DNA from: M3007 sp043764095
Lineage (GTDB): Bacteria > Bacteroidota > Bacteroidia > Chitinophagales > Saprospiraceae
NCBI GenBank assembly: GCA_043764095.1
Contig: JAYUKX010000056.1
Location: 88,664-152,663, forward strand
Length of the DNA: 64,000 bases
Direction of reading: 5' to 3'
Shown here: positions 52,708 through 61,977 of the stretch, piece after piece
How the letters are laid out: each line of letters opens with the position of its first letter
How positions within the stretch are numbered: the first letter of the stretch is position 1
Translations under genes and position numbers: made by a program
The notes under the pieces: model-generated
What the model was told of the DNA's origin: nothing
The model's input: only the letters and a program-made list of their open reading frames with translations
Databases searched by the model: none

Positions 52708-54114
52708 ATGAATAATAGTCAATTACTAGACACGCTGCGCACCCTGACAAAAACAGAATGGAATAGCTTTCAAAAATACTTGCATTCACCGTTTTTTAAT
52801 CAGCGGGCAGATGTGATTGCGTTGGCAACGATCATTCAAAAAGAATTTTCAAAACAGGAAGATAAGCAATTTTTTGAAAAGGCCATGGTTTGGAAAAAAC
52901 TAGAGCCCAATCTTCCTTACGATGATAAGCAATTGCGCTATACCATGTCTTATCTATTGGATTTGGTAGAACATTTTTTTGCAAATTTAGAATTACAATC
53001 CAAAAGCCCACTTCAAAAAATATTAATCCACAATGCTTTACAACGGCGTGGATTGGAAAAAGGCGCAGCATCGCATTTGATGGCTGCCCAACAACTTAGC
53101 CTAGTCCACGAGCATTTTGACCCGCAACTTAATCGGGTTTTGCAAAGTAACCTTCGGCAAATAAGTGCTCAACAAAGTGATTATTCCGAAAAGAAGGTAT
53201 TGCAGGATTTAGATGTTTTTACTGCCGAAATACTGACTGATACGATACGCGAAGGTTGTAATTTTTTAGAAACTCGAATACGCTTTCCTAATACATTGGA
53301 CTTTCCTTGGTTGGAAGTCGCTTTGTCATTTTGCGAACAAGCACATGACTACGAAAAATCGGCCACCTTATCCATGCTGTACCATACCTACCGCATGCTC
53401 GAAAAAATGCCGTCGGGAGGAGGGGAAGTACATTTTTATACCCTAAAAAAAACATTGACTGATAATCCGCACGATATTCCAGTGGCTTTGCAAAGAGAAA
53501 CATGGCTCAGGAGTATCAATTTTGCTATTCGCCAACAGAACCTTGGCAATAAAAACTATGGAAAAGAAGCCTTTGAACTCTATAAATCGGGTATAAAAAC
53601 TAAGATTATCCTAGAATACGGGCAGATTTCCAAAAAATCATATTCCAATACGTTAGTGTTGGCACTCCTAGTGGGGGAATGGGATTGGGCCGAACAGTTT
53701 TTAAAAGATTACAAAGATTATCTCCCCGAAAACGAACGCGACAATACCTATCGGCTAAATTTGGCAACGCTATTTTTTAAACAAAAAGCATTCAATAAAG
53801 TATTAGAAACGCTGCAAAATGTAGGTTTTACGGATACATCAATCAATTTGGATGGTCGTCGGTTATTGCTTTGTTGCTATTTTGAATTGCAAGAATGGGA
53901 CGCACTCAATAGTTTATTGGATAGTTTTGGTATTTGGTTACGACGGTCCAAAAATCTAGGATATTTACGTGAATTATACGGTAATCATATCAAATTTACG
54001 CGCCGGTTATTGGATGTCCAACATCAACACCCCGAGGCCAAAGAAAAATTAAAACAAGATATTTTGGCAACGCGCAATGTGGCCTCAAAGGATTGGTTGC
54101 TGGAAAAATTATAG
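52708..54114 (+). CDS. Large helical protein of unknown function
   Basis: A 468-residue cytoplasmic-looking protein (no signal or membrane segment), predicted almost entirely helical with TPR-like spacing (LVLALLVGEWDWAEQFLKDY, LATLFFKQKAFNKVLETLQNV, LLLCCYFELQEWDALNSLLD). The N-terminus (LLDTLRTLTKTEWNSFQKYL, HSPFFNQR) matches a style of hypothetical protein common in Saprospiria-like genomes. No function can be assigned; TPR-like proteins are usually scaffolds. GATATTTG, a near match to the -7 box, lies about 28 bp upstream. Confidence 0.75.
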   Translation: MNNSQLLDTLRTLTKTEWNSFQKYLHSPFFNQRADVIALATIIQKEFSKQEDKQFFEKAMVWKKLEPNLPYDDKQLRYTMSYLLDLVEHFFANLELQSKSPLQKILIHNALQRRGLEKGAASHLMAAQQLSLVHEHFDPQLNRVLQSNLRQISAQQSDYSEKKVLQDLDVFTAEILTDTIREGCNFLETRIRFPNTLDFPWLEVALSFCEQAHDYEKSATLSMLYHTYRMLEKMPSGGGEVHFYTLKKTLTDNPHDIPVALQRETWLRSINFAIRQQNLGNKNYGKEAFELYKSGIKTKIILEYGQISKKSYSNTLVLALLVGEWDWAEQFLKDYKDYLPENERDNTYRLNLATLFFKQKAFNKVLETLQNVGFTDTSINLDGRRLLLCCYFELQEWDALNSLLDSFGIWLRRSKNLGYLRELYGNHIKFTRRLLDVQHQHPEAKEKLKQDILATRNVASKDWLLEKL

Positions 54115-54159
54115 GCAGCTCGGAAAATCGTTGTAGATTTGTGGTTTAACAAAACAAAC

Positions 54160-55074
54160 ATGAAAAAATTAATATTAGTAGCAGGTGGCACGGGCAACCT
54201 TGGCGGAAAAATAGTACGTGCTTTAGTACAAATGGGTGCCGATGTGCGGGTCATTGTCCGCGACAGCAGCGATCCTGAAAAGGTAAACCAATTGAAACAA
54301 TTGGGTGTCCAAGTGATTCCACTGGACATGTCCGACAAAGCGGCCCTCACCAGAGCATGTGAAGGTGTATCCTGTGTGGTATCTGCTTTATCTGGCCTAG
54401 AAGATGTCATTGTAGATACCCAAAAGACATTACTTGATGCAGCAGTAGCGGCCGGCGTACCACGGTTTATTCCATCCGATTATTCGCTGGATTTTACCTT
54501 GTTGCCAGCAGGAGGTAACCGCAATTTAGATTTTAGGCGTGTATTTAGGACTTATATTGATGCAGCCCCTATTGCAGCAACCAGCATTTTCAACGGTGCT
54601 TTTGCGGATATGTTGACAGGGCAAATGCCACTTGTACTTTTTAATATCAATAAAATACTCGCTTGGGGCAATCCCGATCATAGTATGCCTTTTACGACCA
54701 TTGCCGACACTGCTCTGTACACCGCACATGTCGCACTTGATTCCTCTACGCCTCGTTTTTTACGTATTGCAGGCGACCAACGCAGTGCCAGAGAGATGCA
54801 AGCCGTGGCGAGTAAGGTAACTGGAAAAGCGTACGGGTTGTTCCGCCCGGGCGGTTTGGGTTTGTTGGGTATGATTATCAAAATTGCGCGAACGATAGCG
54901 CCAGGAAAACAAGAACTTTATCCAGCTTGGCAAGGCATGCAGTATATGCACAATATGCTGGACGAACGCTCTGTATTGAAGGAAGTGGATAATGACCGTT
55001 ATCCCGGTATGCAGTGGACTACCGCAACGGATGTATTGATGGCGCATTTGGCCAGTAGCGAGAAGGTATCTTAG
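54160..55074 (+). CDS. NmrA-like NAD(P)-binding protein
   Basis: Start chosen at ATG 54160 (304 residues; MKKLILVAGGTGNLGGKIV). The Rossmann motif GGTGNLGG is at residues ~9-16, followed by VRVIVRDSSDP, ending strand 2, and the atypical-SDR core GVSCVVSALSGLEDVIVDTQ and VPRFIPSDYSLDF. The family includes NmrA-like redox sensors and isoflavone-reductase-type enzymes. No substrate is evident. It ends about 145 bp before the alpha/beta hydrolase gene. Confidence 0.87.
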   Translation: MKKLILVAGGTGNLGGKIVRALVQMGADVRVIVRDSSDPEKVNQLKQLGVQVIPLDMSDKAALTRACEGVSCVVSALSGLEDVIVDTQKTLLDAAVAAGVPRFIPSDYSLDFTLLPAGGNRNLDFRRVFRTYIDAAPIAATSIFNGAFADMLTGQMPLVLFNINKILAWGNPDHSMPFTTIADTALYTAHVALDSSTPRFLRIAGDQRSAREMQAVASKVTGKAYGLFRPGGLGLLGMIIKIARTIAPGKQELYPAWQGMQYMHNMLDERSVLKEVDNDRYPGMQWTTATDVLMAHLASSEKVS

Positions 55075-55220
55075 TTTCAAAAATTTATTGTCAACTCCAA
55101 GCAAATTTATTATTTTAATGAGTGGATATTCATTTTTTAATTACCTTTGTACCACTCTCCACACATTTCCAGCAAGCGTATAATTTTTTTCCACCCTCAT
55201 TTTTTAATTTTAATGTATTA

Positions 55221-56150
55221 ATGCGTATTTTACAACGTATTGATAATCGCTTTATGAGGGGCGATTTGCAGTATTTTAAGTCGTTGAAATTTGAAAACGA
55301 CAGTAGATTTCTAGATTTGGATCATTATTTGATCCGGTATCGTTTGTATGGAAAAGGGAAATATACGGTAGTAATTACCCCCAATCCGATGAATATGATT
55401 GAACATTACGACCAATTGGTTCAGGTGCTGGGTCAATCATTTCAAGTACTTGTATTTGAATTGCCTGGTTTTGGATTTTCGCTTCCAAAACAAAGTAATT
55501 ACGACTACAGTTTGAAGTCCACCACGATGGCTACTATCGCTGTATTAGAAGCCTTACAATTATCCAATTGTATCATGGCTCTTCCATCTATGAGTGGCTA
55601 TATTTCCCTGAAAATAGGAGAAATTCGCCCCGATTTAGTGCATGGCGTTGTAAACATTCAAATGCTGAATTGGGAACAACAACAACAATGGGCATATAAT
55701 ATTCATAAAAAAATACCCCTCAAAACACCTTTACTCGGACAATTATATTTTAGGATGAATAAACAGCGTACTGTTGAAAAGTGGTACCACTATGCTGTTC
55801 CAAACGAAAGTATCCGACAGTCCCATATTGATATTGCCCTTAAAAACTTTGCCAAAGGGGCACACTATAGTTTAGCATCCACTTTTCAAGTGTTTTTCAA
55901 TAACGAAAAACCCCCTTTGCGCGCACTAAGTGTACCTGCTTTATTTATTTGGGGCAACAAGGACAAAACACACGGAAAGTATAGCAAATGGAGTGCGATA
56001 CAATACCATAATGACTATGAGCCGCATGATTTTGAAGGGGCAGGGCATTACCCGGAATTGGAGCAGCCTGAACGGTTTACCCGTTTGATGCAGAAACGTT
56101 TTTTGCAAACCGATTTGATTACAACCGAAGATTACTCTTCGCATCAGTAA
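55221..56150 (+). CDS. Alpha/beta hydrolase family protein with atypical nucleophile elbow
   Basis: Start chosen at ATG 55221 (309 residues); the upstream extension is AT-rich leader. The fold is recognised from VVITPNPMNMIEHYDQLVQVLG, FQVLVFELPGFGFSLP, the elbow LSNCIMALPSMSGYISLK, the Asp loop LFIWGNKDKTHG and the His loop FEGAGHYPELEQPERF. The usual Gly-x-Ser-x-Gly is replaced by Leu-Pro-Ser-Met-Ser, so activity or substrate may differ. No specific pathway is indicated. A TACCTTTG -7 box lies ~70 bp upstream near 55142. Confidence 0.82.
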   Translation: MRILQRIDNRFMRGDLQYFKSLKFENDSRFLDLDHYLIRYRLYGKGKYTVVITPNPMNMIEHYDQLVQVLGQSFQVLVFELPGFGFSLPKQSNYDYSLKSTTMATIAVLEALQLSNCIMALPSMSGYISLKIGEIRPDLVHGVVNIQMLNWEQQQQWAYNIHKKIPLKTPLLGQLYFRMNKQRTVEKWYHYAVPNESIRQSHIDIALKNFAKGAHYSLASTFQVFFNNEKPPLRALSVPALFIWGNKDKTHGKYSKWSAIQYHNDYEPHDFEGAGHYPELEQPERFTRLMQKRFLQTDLITTEDYSSHQ

Positions 56151-56207
56151 TTGGAAATTAGTTCAGCATTATTCGCGAAAACTATTGCAAAAACATACGT
56201 TACTCAC

Positions 56208-57317
56208 TTATTTCTTGGCTGTATTCTCTAAAAAAATAAAAGGAATACCTGCTTTTTTCCATGCGGCCACCAAATCCGGTCTGCCTGGCACTTCAAAGGT
56301 CATAGCACCAATCAGTACATCTATATCCCCATCCCCATCTGGGTCACCACTATCCATGACCATCCAACGGCCTAATCCAACATCTGGGAAAGTATAAGGC
56401 TGCATGCGTTTTTTGCCTTCATTGAGGAGTAACACAAAACTTCGTGCGCGCTTTTCGCTAAAATCTGGAAAGAAAGCAATCGCCGCTATATCCAAATCAC
56501 CGTCTAAGTCAAAATCGGCCACTTCGGCTTTGTACGCACCGTACATGGGGTAAAAATAATAAGGGCTAAACTGCTCTTTTCCATCGTTCAAAAAGATATA
56601 AACACCATGCCAAGGCTTTAAAACAGGCGTAAAATCGGCATTATCACCGCAGGTATAAATAATATCCTGCCATCCGTCCTTGTTAAAATCGCAGTATTGA
56701 AAATGACTTGAACCATAGTGAGGGCCAAAACGTAGGAGGTTTTTAACCTCAAAATGCCCATGCCCATCGTTGATAAATCGCCAAATGCCTTCATCGGCCT
56801 GCCCAAAAAGCGTTGTAATATCTAGGTCGCCATCCGCGTCTATATCACTCAATTGAGCGGTAATGGCCCCCGGTCGCGAAAGTATGGTATGCCGGTGCAA
56901 GCCATCGGGCATCTGCTCCAACCACGATAATTGACCCGTATATTTTCCAAATTCACACACCACTTTATCCTCATCACCATCGCCATCCAGATCACCCACA
57001 ACGGTTTGGGTTGGGCGTTGCAGGCTATCTTGAAGCACCTCGATTTGTCCTTTTTGCGTATTCAAACGAAGCAGCGCACCCAAAGCAGCCTCTGTTGGTG
57101 AAAAAGACCCCATGACGGTGAGCAATACGTCATCGCCCGATGGCTCTATGTCCACAATGCCTTCGGCAATACTTCCATTTTTTTGAAAGGACAGGTCATC
57201 CGAATGGAGCACAAATAGTTTTTTAGCATAAACATCCCCTAAATAAATCGTTTTATTGGCACCAAACCGCGCCATGGATATACCAGGAGGCACAATTCGG
57301 CCCTCTGGAATATGCAC
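56208..57317 (-). pseudogene. FG-GAP/VCBS-repeat protein, C-terminal part of a frameshifted gene
   Basis: 369 codons from a weak internal GTG. It carries repeated FG-GAP calcium-binding blades: GDLDGDGDEDKVV, SDIDADGDLDITTL, CDFNKDGWQDIIY, ADFDLDGDLDIAAI and GDPDGDGDIDVLIG. These form a beta-propeller. It lacks its own signal peptide. The frame joins naturally to the upstream reading frame (57253-57696) if one C of the CCC at 57324-57326 is removed, restoring NLSRFKVHIPEGRIVPPG. The two frames are therefore one gene, broken by a one-base indel or an assembly error. Confidence 0.75.
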
Positions 57318-57696
57318 TTTGAACCCGACTAAGGTTGTCCTGTACTTTTTGAGGTGTGGTCAATTGGATCGTTATTGGTGCTTTTTTTAGGTAAAATGCT
57401 CGAATTTTTTCAAAATTTTCTTTTGACAAAAGGGATTGAACAGGGAATGCCGTTGAAGTACCCGCAAAAGCGGATCGAATAGAATCATTGGCATAAACGC
57501 CCATAAACAACGCCATTCGAGGAAAAATAGATTGTTCCCAATGCGAACGCTCAAATGCCGAAGGTGCTACATATAAATGGCAACTGCCGCAATAGGTTTT
57601 GGCCAGTTTTTCGGGAGATACAGAGGTCGGTTCAGAAAAAGTTGCCCCCAATACCAAAATACTCGGTATTAGGAGCAACGCAAGTAATCGGATCAT
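57253..57696 (-). pseudogene. Cytochrome c-like N-terminal part of the frameshifted FG-GAP gene
   Basis: 147 codons: signal peptide (IRLLALLLIPSILVLGATF), then a heme c-binding motif YCGSCHLYVAPSAFERSHWE (CxxCH) and a helix with FPRMALFMG. This matches the N-terminus of the Bacteroidota family that joins a CxxCH module to FG-GAP repeats. The frame runs out of family sequence after QKVQDNLSRV and stops at 57253. The ATG overlaps the stop of the di-heme peroxidase gene (ATGA), indicating coupling. It may carry electrons to or from that peroxidase. Confidence 0.75.
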
Positions 57697-59648
57697 TGTT
57701 TATTTGTAGATATACGGTAGCGTTCGTTCCACTCGGGTTTGCCATCAAACAAGGGTAACGATTCGGGTGCCGTAAATTTATCAGCAGGTGTATTGAGTGA
57801 TTTCATAAATGCCACCAAGTCTTTTTGTTCTTGAGCCGACAACTGTAAGTTATCGAAGGGTAAGGTTTGGTGTGCTATTTTAATGCCAATACCTTGGCCG
57901 CCACCTTTATTGTAAAAATCAACGACTTCTTCGAGCGTTTGATACACGCCATTATGCATATAAGGTGCAGTTTTGGCAATATTCCGAACAGTAGGTGTTT
58001 TGAAAGAATATTGATAAAAATAGGCTCGATCGCGTGGTTTTAGGTTAGCATATCGACCTTCGTCGGCATCAATCGGTGCATTTTTGTCCTTAGAAGCGGG
58101 TACACCAATCACTTCTGATTCACTTTCCGTATATATGGGCGGCACAGTTCCATTAAAAACAGGAGCAAAATGGCAAGTGCCACATACTGCTTTTCCCATA
58201 AATAAATTAAACCCGCGCACCACTGCCGGATCAATAACACCTTGACGGCCAGTCACGTAATCGTCGAATGGCGAGTCGAAAGATTGGAGGCTTGCTACAT
58301 ACGAAGCCAAAGCATCTGCAATGGAATAAGCATTAAGTGGTTGTATGCCAAGATTGGGATATCCGGCTTTGAACAGTGCTAGATAAGCGGAACTCAGGTT
58401 GAGTTTTTTAATAATTTCAACATAATCGGAAGCAAATTCATTGTCGTTTTTTACGACATGCAGGACTTGCCGATCTAATTGCGGTTCTCTCATATCGTGA
58501 AAAAAATGCTCGCTATACACACAATTCATCAACGTTGGCGCATTTCTATTGGTGGCATGTTCGCCGTCGCGGCCCATACTTTTGGCCAATCCATCGGTAA
58601 ATGCTTTTTCGGGTTGGTGGCACGAAGCACAAGCCATGGTATTGTCTTTAGACAAAATTGGGTCAAAAAACAAGAGTCTTCCCAACGCGATACGCTGTTC
58701 GATGCCAGGGGCATTCATTTTAATTTTAGCATAAAACCCAGCATTCAGAAAATCGGTATCAAACAATCCTTTTGATTGATAATTAATGGGTTGGGGTAAG
58801 GTTTCTACTTCTTCAATGGTTTCGATACCCAATTTTTTTTGCATTTCCAAAATCAACTCGTACAGCGGGTTGATATGGTTCATCAAAAAATCGGCGCGAT
58901 CAAATGTATCAAAATAGTGTTGTTTTTTGAGTAAAGTGCTGGTGTAATCCAAGCGAGCATCTATGACAATGGCCAATCCTTTATCTTTTTGATCGATCAA
59001 AGGCAGGTAGCAACGGATCGCTTGTGCAAGACCTTCGTAGGCTGCACTTGCTTCGGGTAGTGCATTGGCCGAGCCGGGTGTATCAAAACCCGTAACACCC
59101 AATGTGAAAATACGAATCAATTCCCTGCGTGCTGCTTCAAAAATATTGCGGTGGGTCAGCGGAGTACCCGTAAGTACAGGACGTGCCGCCTCAAATTCCT
59201 TTTTGAGCAGCGCGATTTGCCGAACAATTTCAGCCTTTGACTCAAATGGGTTATCCCCAAATACCATATCATCCAATACCTGTAAACCCGCCGGTTGAAC
59301 TACTTTTACTTCGGGAACAGCAGGTTCTGTGGTGGGCAACGGTGCGCCATTGTAATTTTTTTTTGCTTGGTAAGGATCAATATATTCTACCAAAAATTCA
59401 ATGTTTTTGTAGGCTAAGCGTGCTTGAGCATGTACTTTTTGGAGGTTTTTTATATCATTTGGAGTATTAATGAATTGAGTTGCGTTGGCCTCATAAATAC
59501 TCAAGGCTTCATTGAATTGTTCTACATCCACTTCAAACTGCGCCTTTACTTTTTTAAGTGGCTGATCATTATTGGTTTTTAAAAATCCTTGTAAAAGGAA
59601 ACAGGAGACAAGAAATAAAAAAATAGTTGTACTCTTTTTGATTTGCAT
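57693..59648 (-). CDS. Di-heme cytochrome c peroxidase (MauG/CcpA type) with N-terminal helical domain
   Basis: A 651-residue exported protein: signal peptide (TTIFLFLVSCFLLQGFLKT), then a ~250-residue helical region (YKNIEFLVEYIDPYQAKK) resembling imelysin-like or peroxidase-associated domains. A C-terminal peroxidase (about 300-640) has two CxxCH heme sites (CASCHQPEKAFTDG and CGTCHFAPVFNG) and ends in PFDNLQLSAQEQKDLVAFMKSL, the usual finish of these enzymes. It reduces peroxide or oxidises a partner in the periplasm. It overlaps the downstream cytochrome/FG-GAP gene by four bases. Confidence 0.93.
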   Translation of the reverse strand: MQIKKSTTIFLFLVSCFLLQGFLKTNNDQPLKKVKAQFEVDVEQFNEALSIYEANATQFINTPNDIKNLQKVHAQARLAYKNIEFLVEYIDPYQAKKNYNGAPLPTTEPAVPEVKVVQPAGLQVLDDMVFGDNPFESKAEIVRQIALLKKEFEAARPVLTGTPLTHRNIFEAARRELIRIFTLGVTGFDTPGSANALPEASAAYEGLAQAIRCYLPLIDQKDKGLAIVIDARLDYTSTLLKKQHYFDTFDRADFLMNHINPLYELILEMQKKLGIETIEEVETLPQPINYQSKGLFDTDFLNAGFYAKIKMNAPGIEQRIALGRLLFFDPILSKDNTMACASCHQPEKAFTDGLAKSMGRDGEHATNRNAPTLMNCVYSEHFFHDMREPQLDRQVLHVVKNDNEFASDYVEIIKKLNLSSAYLALFKAGYPNLGIQPLNAYSIADALASYVASLQSFDSPFDDYVTGRQGVIDPAVVRGFNLFMGKAVCGTCHFAPVFNGTVPPIYTESESEVIGVPASKDKNAPIDADEGRYANLKPRDRAYFYQYSFKTPTVRNIAKTAPYMHNGVYQTLEEVVDFYNKGGGQGIGIKIAHQTLPFDNLQLSAQEQKDLVAFMKSLNTPADKFTAPESLPLFDGKPEWNERYRISTNKQ

Positions 59649-59718
59649 AGTGTTTGAAAATATTGAAAAGTATAGAAAAAAACGTTAGTTTATCGTATTG
59701 TAGGGGTAAAAGGGGTAG

Positions 59719-59758
59719 AAAAAAGAGTGTGCCACATCCCGTTGATGCGACACACTCC
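59719..59758 (-). terminator. Intrinsic terminator of the phoX-type gene
   Basis: On the minus strand GAGTGTG and CACACTC close a hairpin with an inner CATC/GATG stem, followed by TTTTTTC. It begins about 17 bases after the stop codon of the gene at 59775-61610. Confidence 0.85.
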
Positions 59759-59774
59759 TGTATGGTTGAATTAA

Positions 59775-61610
59775 TTATTGGATCGACAATTGGATTGTTT
59801 TTCCAGCAGCATTTTGAAGGAAATAAGTACCTGGTGTCAAACCAGAAACATTGATTTCGTTCACATTGCGCTGTACCAATACGCGTTTGCCATTAGCATC
59901 GTATAAAGCAACATCAGTCAATTGGTTCATGTAAACGATACGTGCAGACGGATTAGGATATACCGTAAATTCGCTTGCAGCATCAGATTTACCCAATTCA
60001 GCCTCAAATGGATTGCGCTCAGCGATTTGCTGTGCACCCAATTTGTCGAAACCGTGGATGGCCAAAGTCAAAGAGTGGTTGTATGGGAATGGGTTATCAG
60101 TACGTGGGTGTTGCGCATTGATAAGGATAAATTTACCATCAGGTGTCATGATGGCACCTGTTACTTCTGCACCAGCAGGTACAGCAGTTAATAGGATCAA
60201 ATCATCTACAGTTGGGTTCTGGATACTCAAGTCTAACAAAAATGCTTGACAAGTAGTATTGGTTACACCTGCTGGTGTACGACCGAATGATGTACCATTC
60301 AAATCTTCTTGAATCAACAAGTAAGACTTGCCATTAATTTGTACGCAAACAAGACCGTCGGGGTTCGACAAGTGCTTAGCAGGATACGCTGATTCAGCAG
60401 GGCTGGTAGCAAAGAATGGGCCACCTTCGATCAAAACAGATACTTCGTCGGCTACTGGATCATACTTCAATACGCGACCATAGTAGTCAGCATAATTTGC
60501 ATCACCTGGATCCGTAAAACCTTGTGCTTGTGCACGAGCGATGTGATGCGGAGCATAAACGCCACCTTGTGCAGCTTCATCTTTCCATGCACTACCTGGC
60601 TTGTCGCGGCCTGTTTCTGTGAAATAAACATTGTTGTTTTTAGGATCCATAGTAACCCACTCAATACGGTTGTACATGGTAGCACCTTTTTGAGTAGCAA
60701 CTTTGTTGTGGTCTAACATAGAACCATTTTCCCAAATTGGAGTCCAGTTATAACCAGATTTGTCGTGCTTGTAAGCAAACAAAGTACCTTTTGTGAAATC
60801 ACCAGGCGTGTTGGCAACGAACATACCGAAATAACCAGGAGTTTCGTCTGGGCCAAGGTAAACGATACGGTTACCTGGCTCAATTGCGCCACCTTCAAAG
60901 CCTTGGCGCGCCCAGTTGTACTGCTTGCGAATGGCTTTTGCCTGGCGTGGGTCAACTTCTACCATCCAGTTAAGGTTTTGGTATTTCTTCAAAGAAACAC
61001 CGTTCCAGCCTTGGATATTAGATTGAACAGTGTAGTTGCTGGTATCGCGTACACCAGGAGCAATCATCGCATTGCTGGTTTGGAACCACTCTTCGGCAGT
61101 CCAAATACGACCATCCACTTGAGATACGATACCACCGCAGTTCATACCAGTTTCACCAACCGTGTTTGCGAAGTCAACGTTGAAGAACTTACCCGTACGA
61201 CCGTCGTTCAAAGTTTGATCGATAACAGAAAGTGTACCATCTGCGTTACGTACAACACGGAAAGCAGTCATACCACCGCCATCACCGATTTTGTCGTCGC
61301 GCAATACCATCTCGTGGTTTACAGTAACCCAACCCAAGCTAGCGCCTGTGTTATCTGGTGTAAATCCGATAAAATCGTGCCACTCCTTAGCCAATTGTTG
61401 GCCAGCAGGATTGCCATAAGTAGCAGTGGTTTGTACGAGATCGGTACCGCCAACAAACAATACTTGCGTAGTAAGTGGAGATGGAGGCATCACAAATGTT
61501 GGAGAAACATAGCCAGCAGGCATGTTAATGACCTCGTTGAATAATGTTTGGGCATTAGCGGCTGTAAGTACGCCTGCAAATGCGAGAAATAGTGTGAATT
61601 TTTTTAACAT
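59775..61610 (-). CDS. phoX: PhoX/DUF839-type alkaline phosphatase with T9SS type A tail
   Basis: Start chosen at ATG 61610 (611 residues; signal MLKKFTLFLAFAGVLTAANAQ). An upstream in-frame start would precede the signal. PhoX-like features are DDKIGDGGGMTAFRVVRNADG, TGMNCGGIVSQVDGRIWTAEEWF (Cys and Glu of the active-site region), NWMVEVDPRQAKAIRKQY, and GFEGGAIEPGNRIVYLGPDET. PhoX enzymes are calcium/iron-dependent phosphomonoesterases or diesterases induced by phosphate lack. The tail FTVYPNPSARIVYM ... LTPGTYFLQNAAGK is a sorting domain, so the enzyme is secreted or surface-bound through T9SS. A phased TTAAG array lies upstream. Confidence 0.88.
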   Translation of the reverse strand: MLKKFTLFLAFAGVLTAANAQTLFNEVINMPAGYVSPTFVMPPSPLTTQVLFVGGTDLVQTTATYGNPAGQQLAKEWHDFIGFTPDNTGASLGWVTVNHEMVLRDDKIGDGGGMTAFRVVRNADGTLSVIDQTLNDGRTGKFFNVDFANTVGETGMNCGGIVSQVDGRIWTAEEWFQTSNAMIAPGVRDTSNYTVQSNIQGWNGVSLKKYQNLNWMVEVDPRQAKAIRKQYNWARQGFEGGAIEPGNRIVYLGPDETPGYFGMFVANTPGDFTKGTLFAYKHDKSGYNWTPIWENGSMLDHNKVATQKGATMYNRIEWVTMDPKNNNVYFTETGRDKPGSAWKDEAAQGGVYAPHHIARAQAQGFTDPGDANYADYYGRVLKYDPVADEVSVLIEGGPFFATSPAESAYPAKHLSNPDGLVCVQINGKSYLLIQEDLNGTSFGRTPAGVTNTTCQAFLLDLSIQNPTVDDLILLTAVPAGAEVTGAIMTPDGKFILINAQHPRTDNPFPYNHSLTLAIHGFDKLGAQQIAERNPFEAELGKSDAASEFTVYPNPSARIVYMNQLTDVALYDANGKRVLVQRNVNEINVSGLTPGTYFLQNAAGKTIQLSIQ

Positions 61611-61700
61611 AATGTTTGAAATTTTACACAAAGGAACGGGGCTGATATGAAGCACACATTAGACTAAAATTATCTAAGTTTCAATTTATCGTTAATGCAA

Positions 61701-61779
61701 TTTTAAGATATGTTAAGTCTTTTAAAAAATTATTAAGCCTGTTTTAAGCAATATTAAGCCTGTTTTAAGTAATATTATC
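61701..61779 (-). promoter_or_regulatory. Phased TTAAG array upstream of phoX (candidate PHO box)
   Basis: Seven TTAAG or near-TTAAG units begin at 61703, 61713, 61722 (TTAAA), 61733, 61744, 61754 and 61765, followed by TTATC at 61775. The spacing is 9-11 bp. A 21-bp tandem repeat (ATTAAGCCTGTTTTAAG plus four bases, twice) lies within. Direct repeats once per helical turn are the hallmark of PhoB-family response-regulator sites. The array is ~93 bp upstream of the phoX ATG, and a TTCCTTTG box-like sequence (61641-61634) lies between. The rest of the gap 61611-61977 is non-coding, with a TAGTTTTG box at 61936-61943 for the lipoprotein gene. Confidence 0.6.
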
Positions 61780-61977
61780 CGTATTTAAAGTTGTGGTAAA
61801 TATCCAGCCGCCGCCTAAATTCCCAAAGGGAATGTATGTTTATAGGTTATCCAGTGTTATTAAGCACACCTGTCCATTGGTTGAGTTGTCGCGGCATTCC
61901 GTTGAATACTCCTGCCCACCACTATAGCCCAGGCGTAGTTTTGTGTCATTATTTCACGAATAAAATAAAAAAATAAA

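Noticed and set aside
60765..61544. A 259-codon open frame antisense to phoX
   Set aside because: It mirrors the phoX coding frame, has no signal or family features, and phoX itself is strongly supported by motifs, promoter region and terminator.
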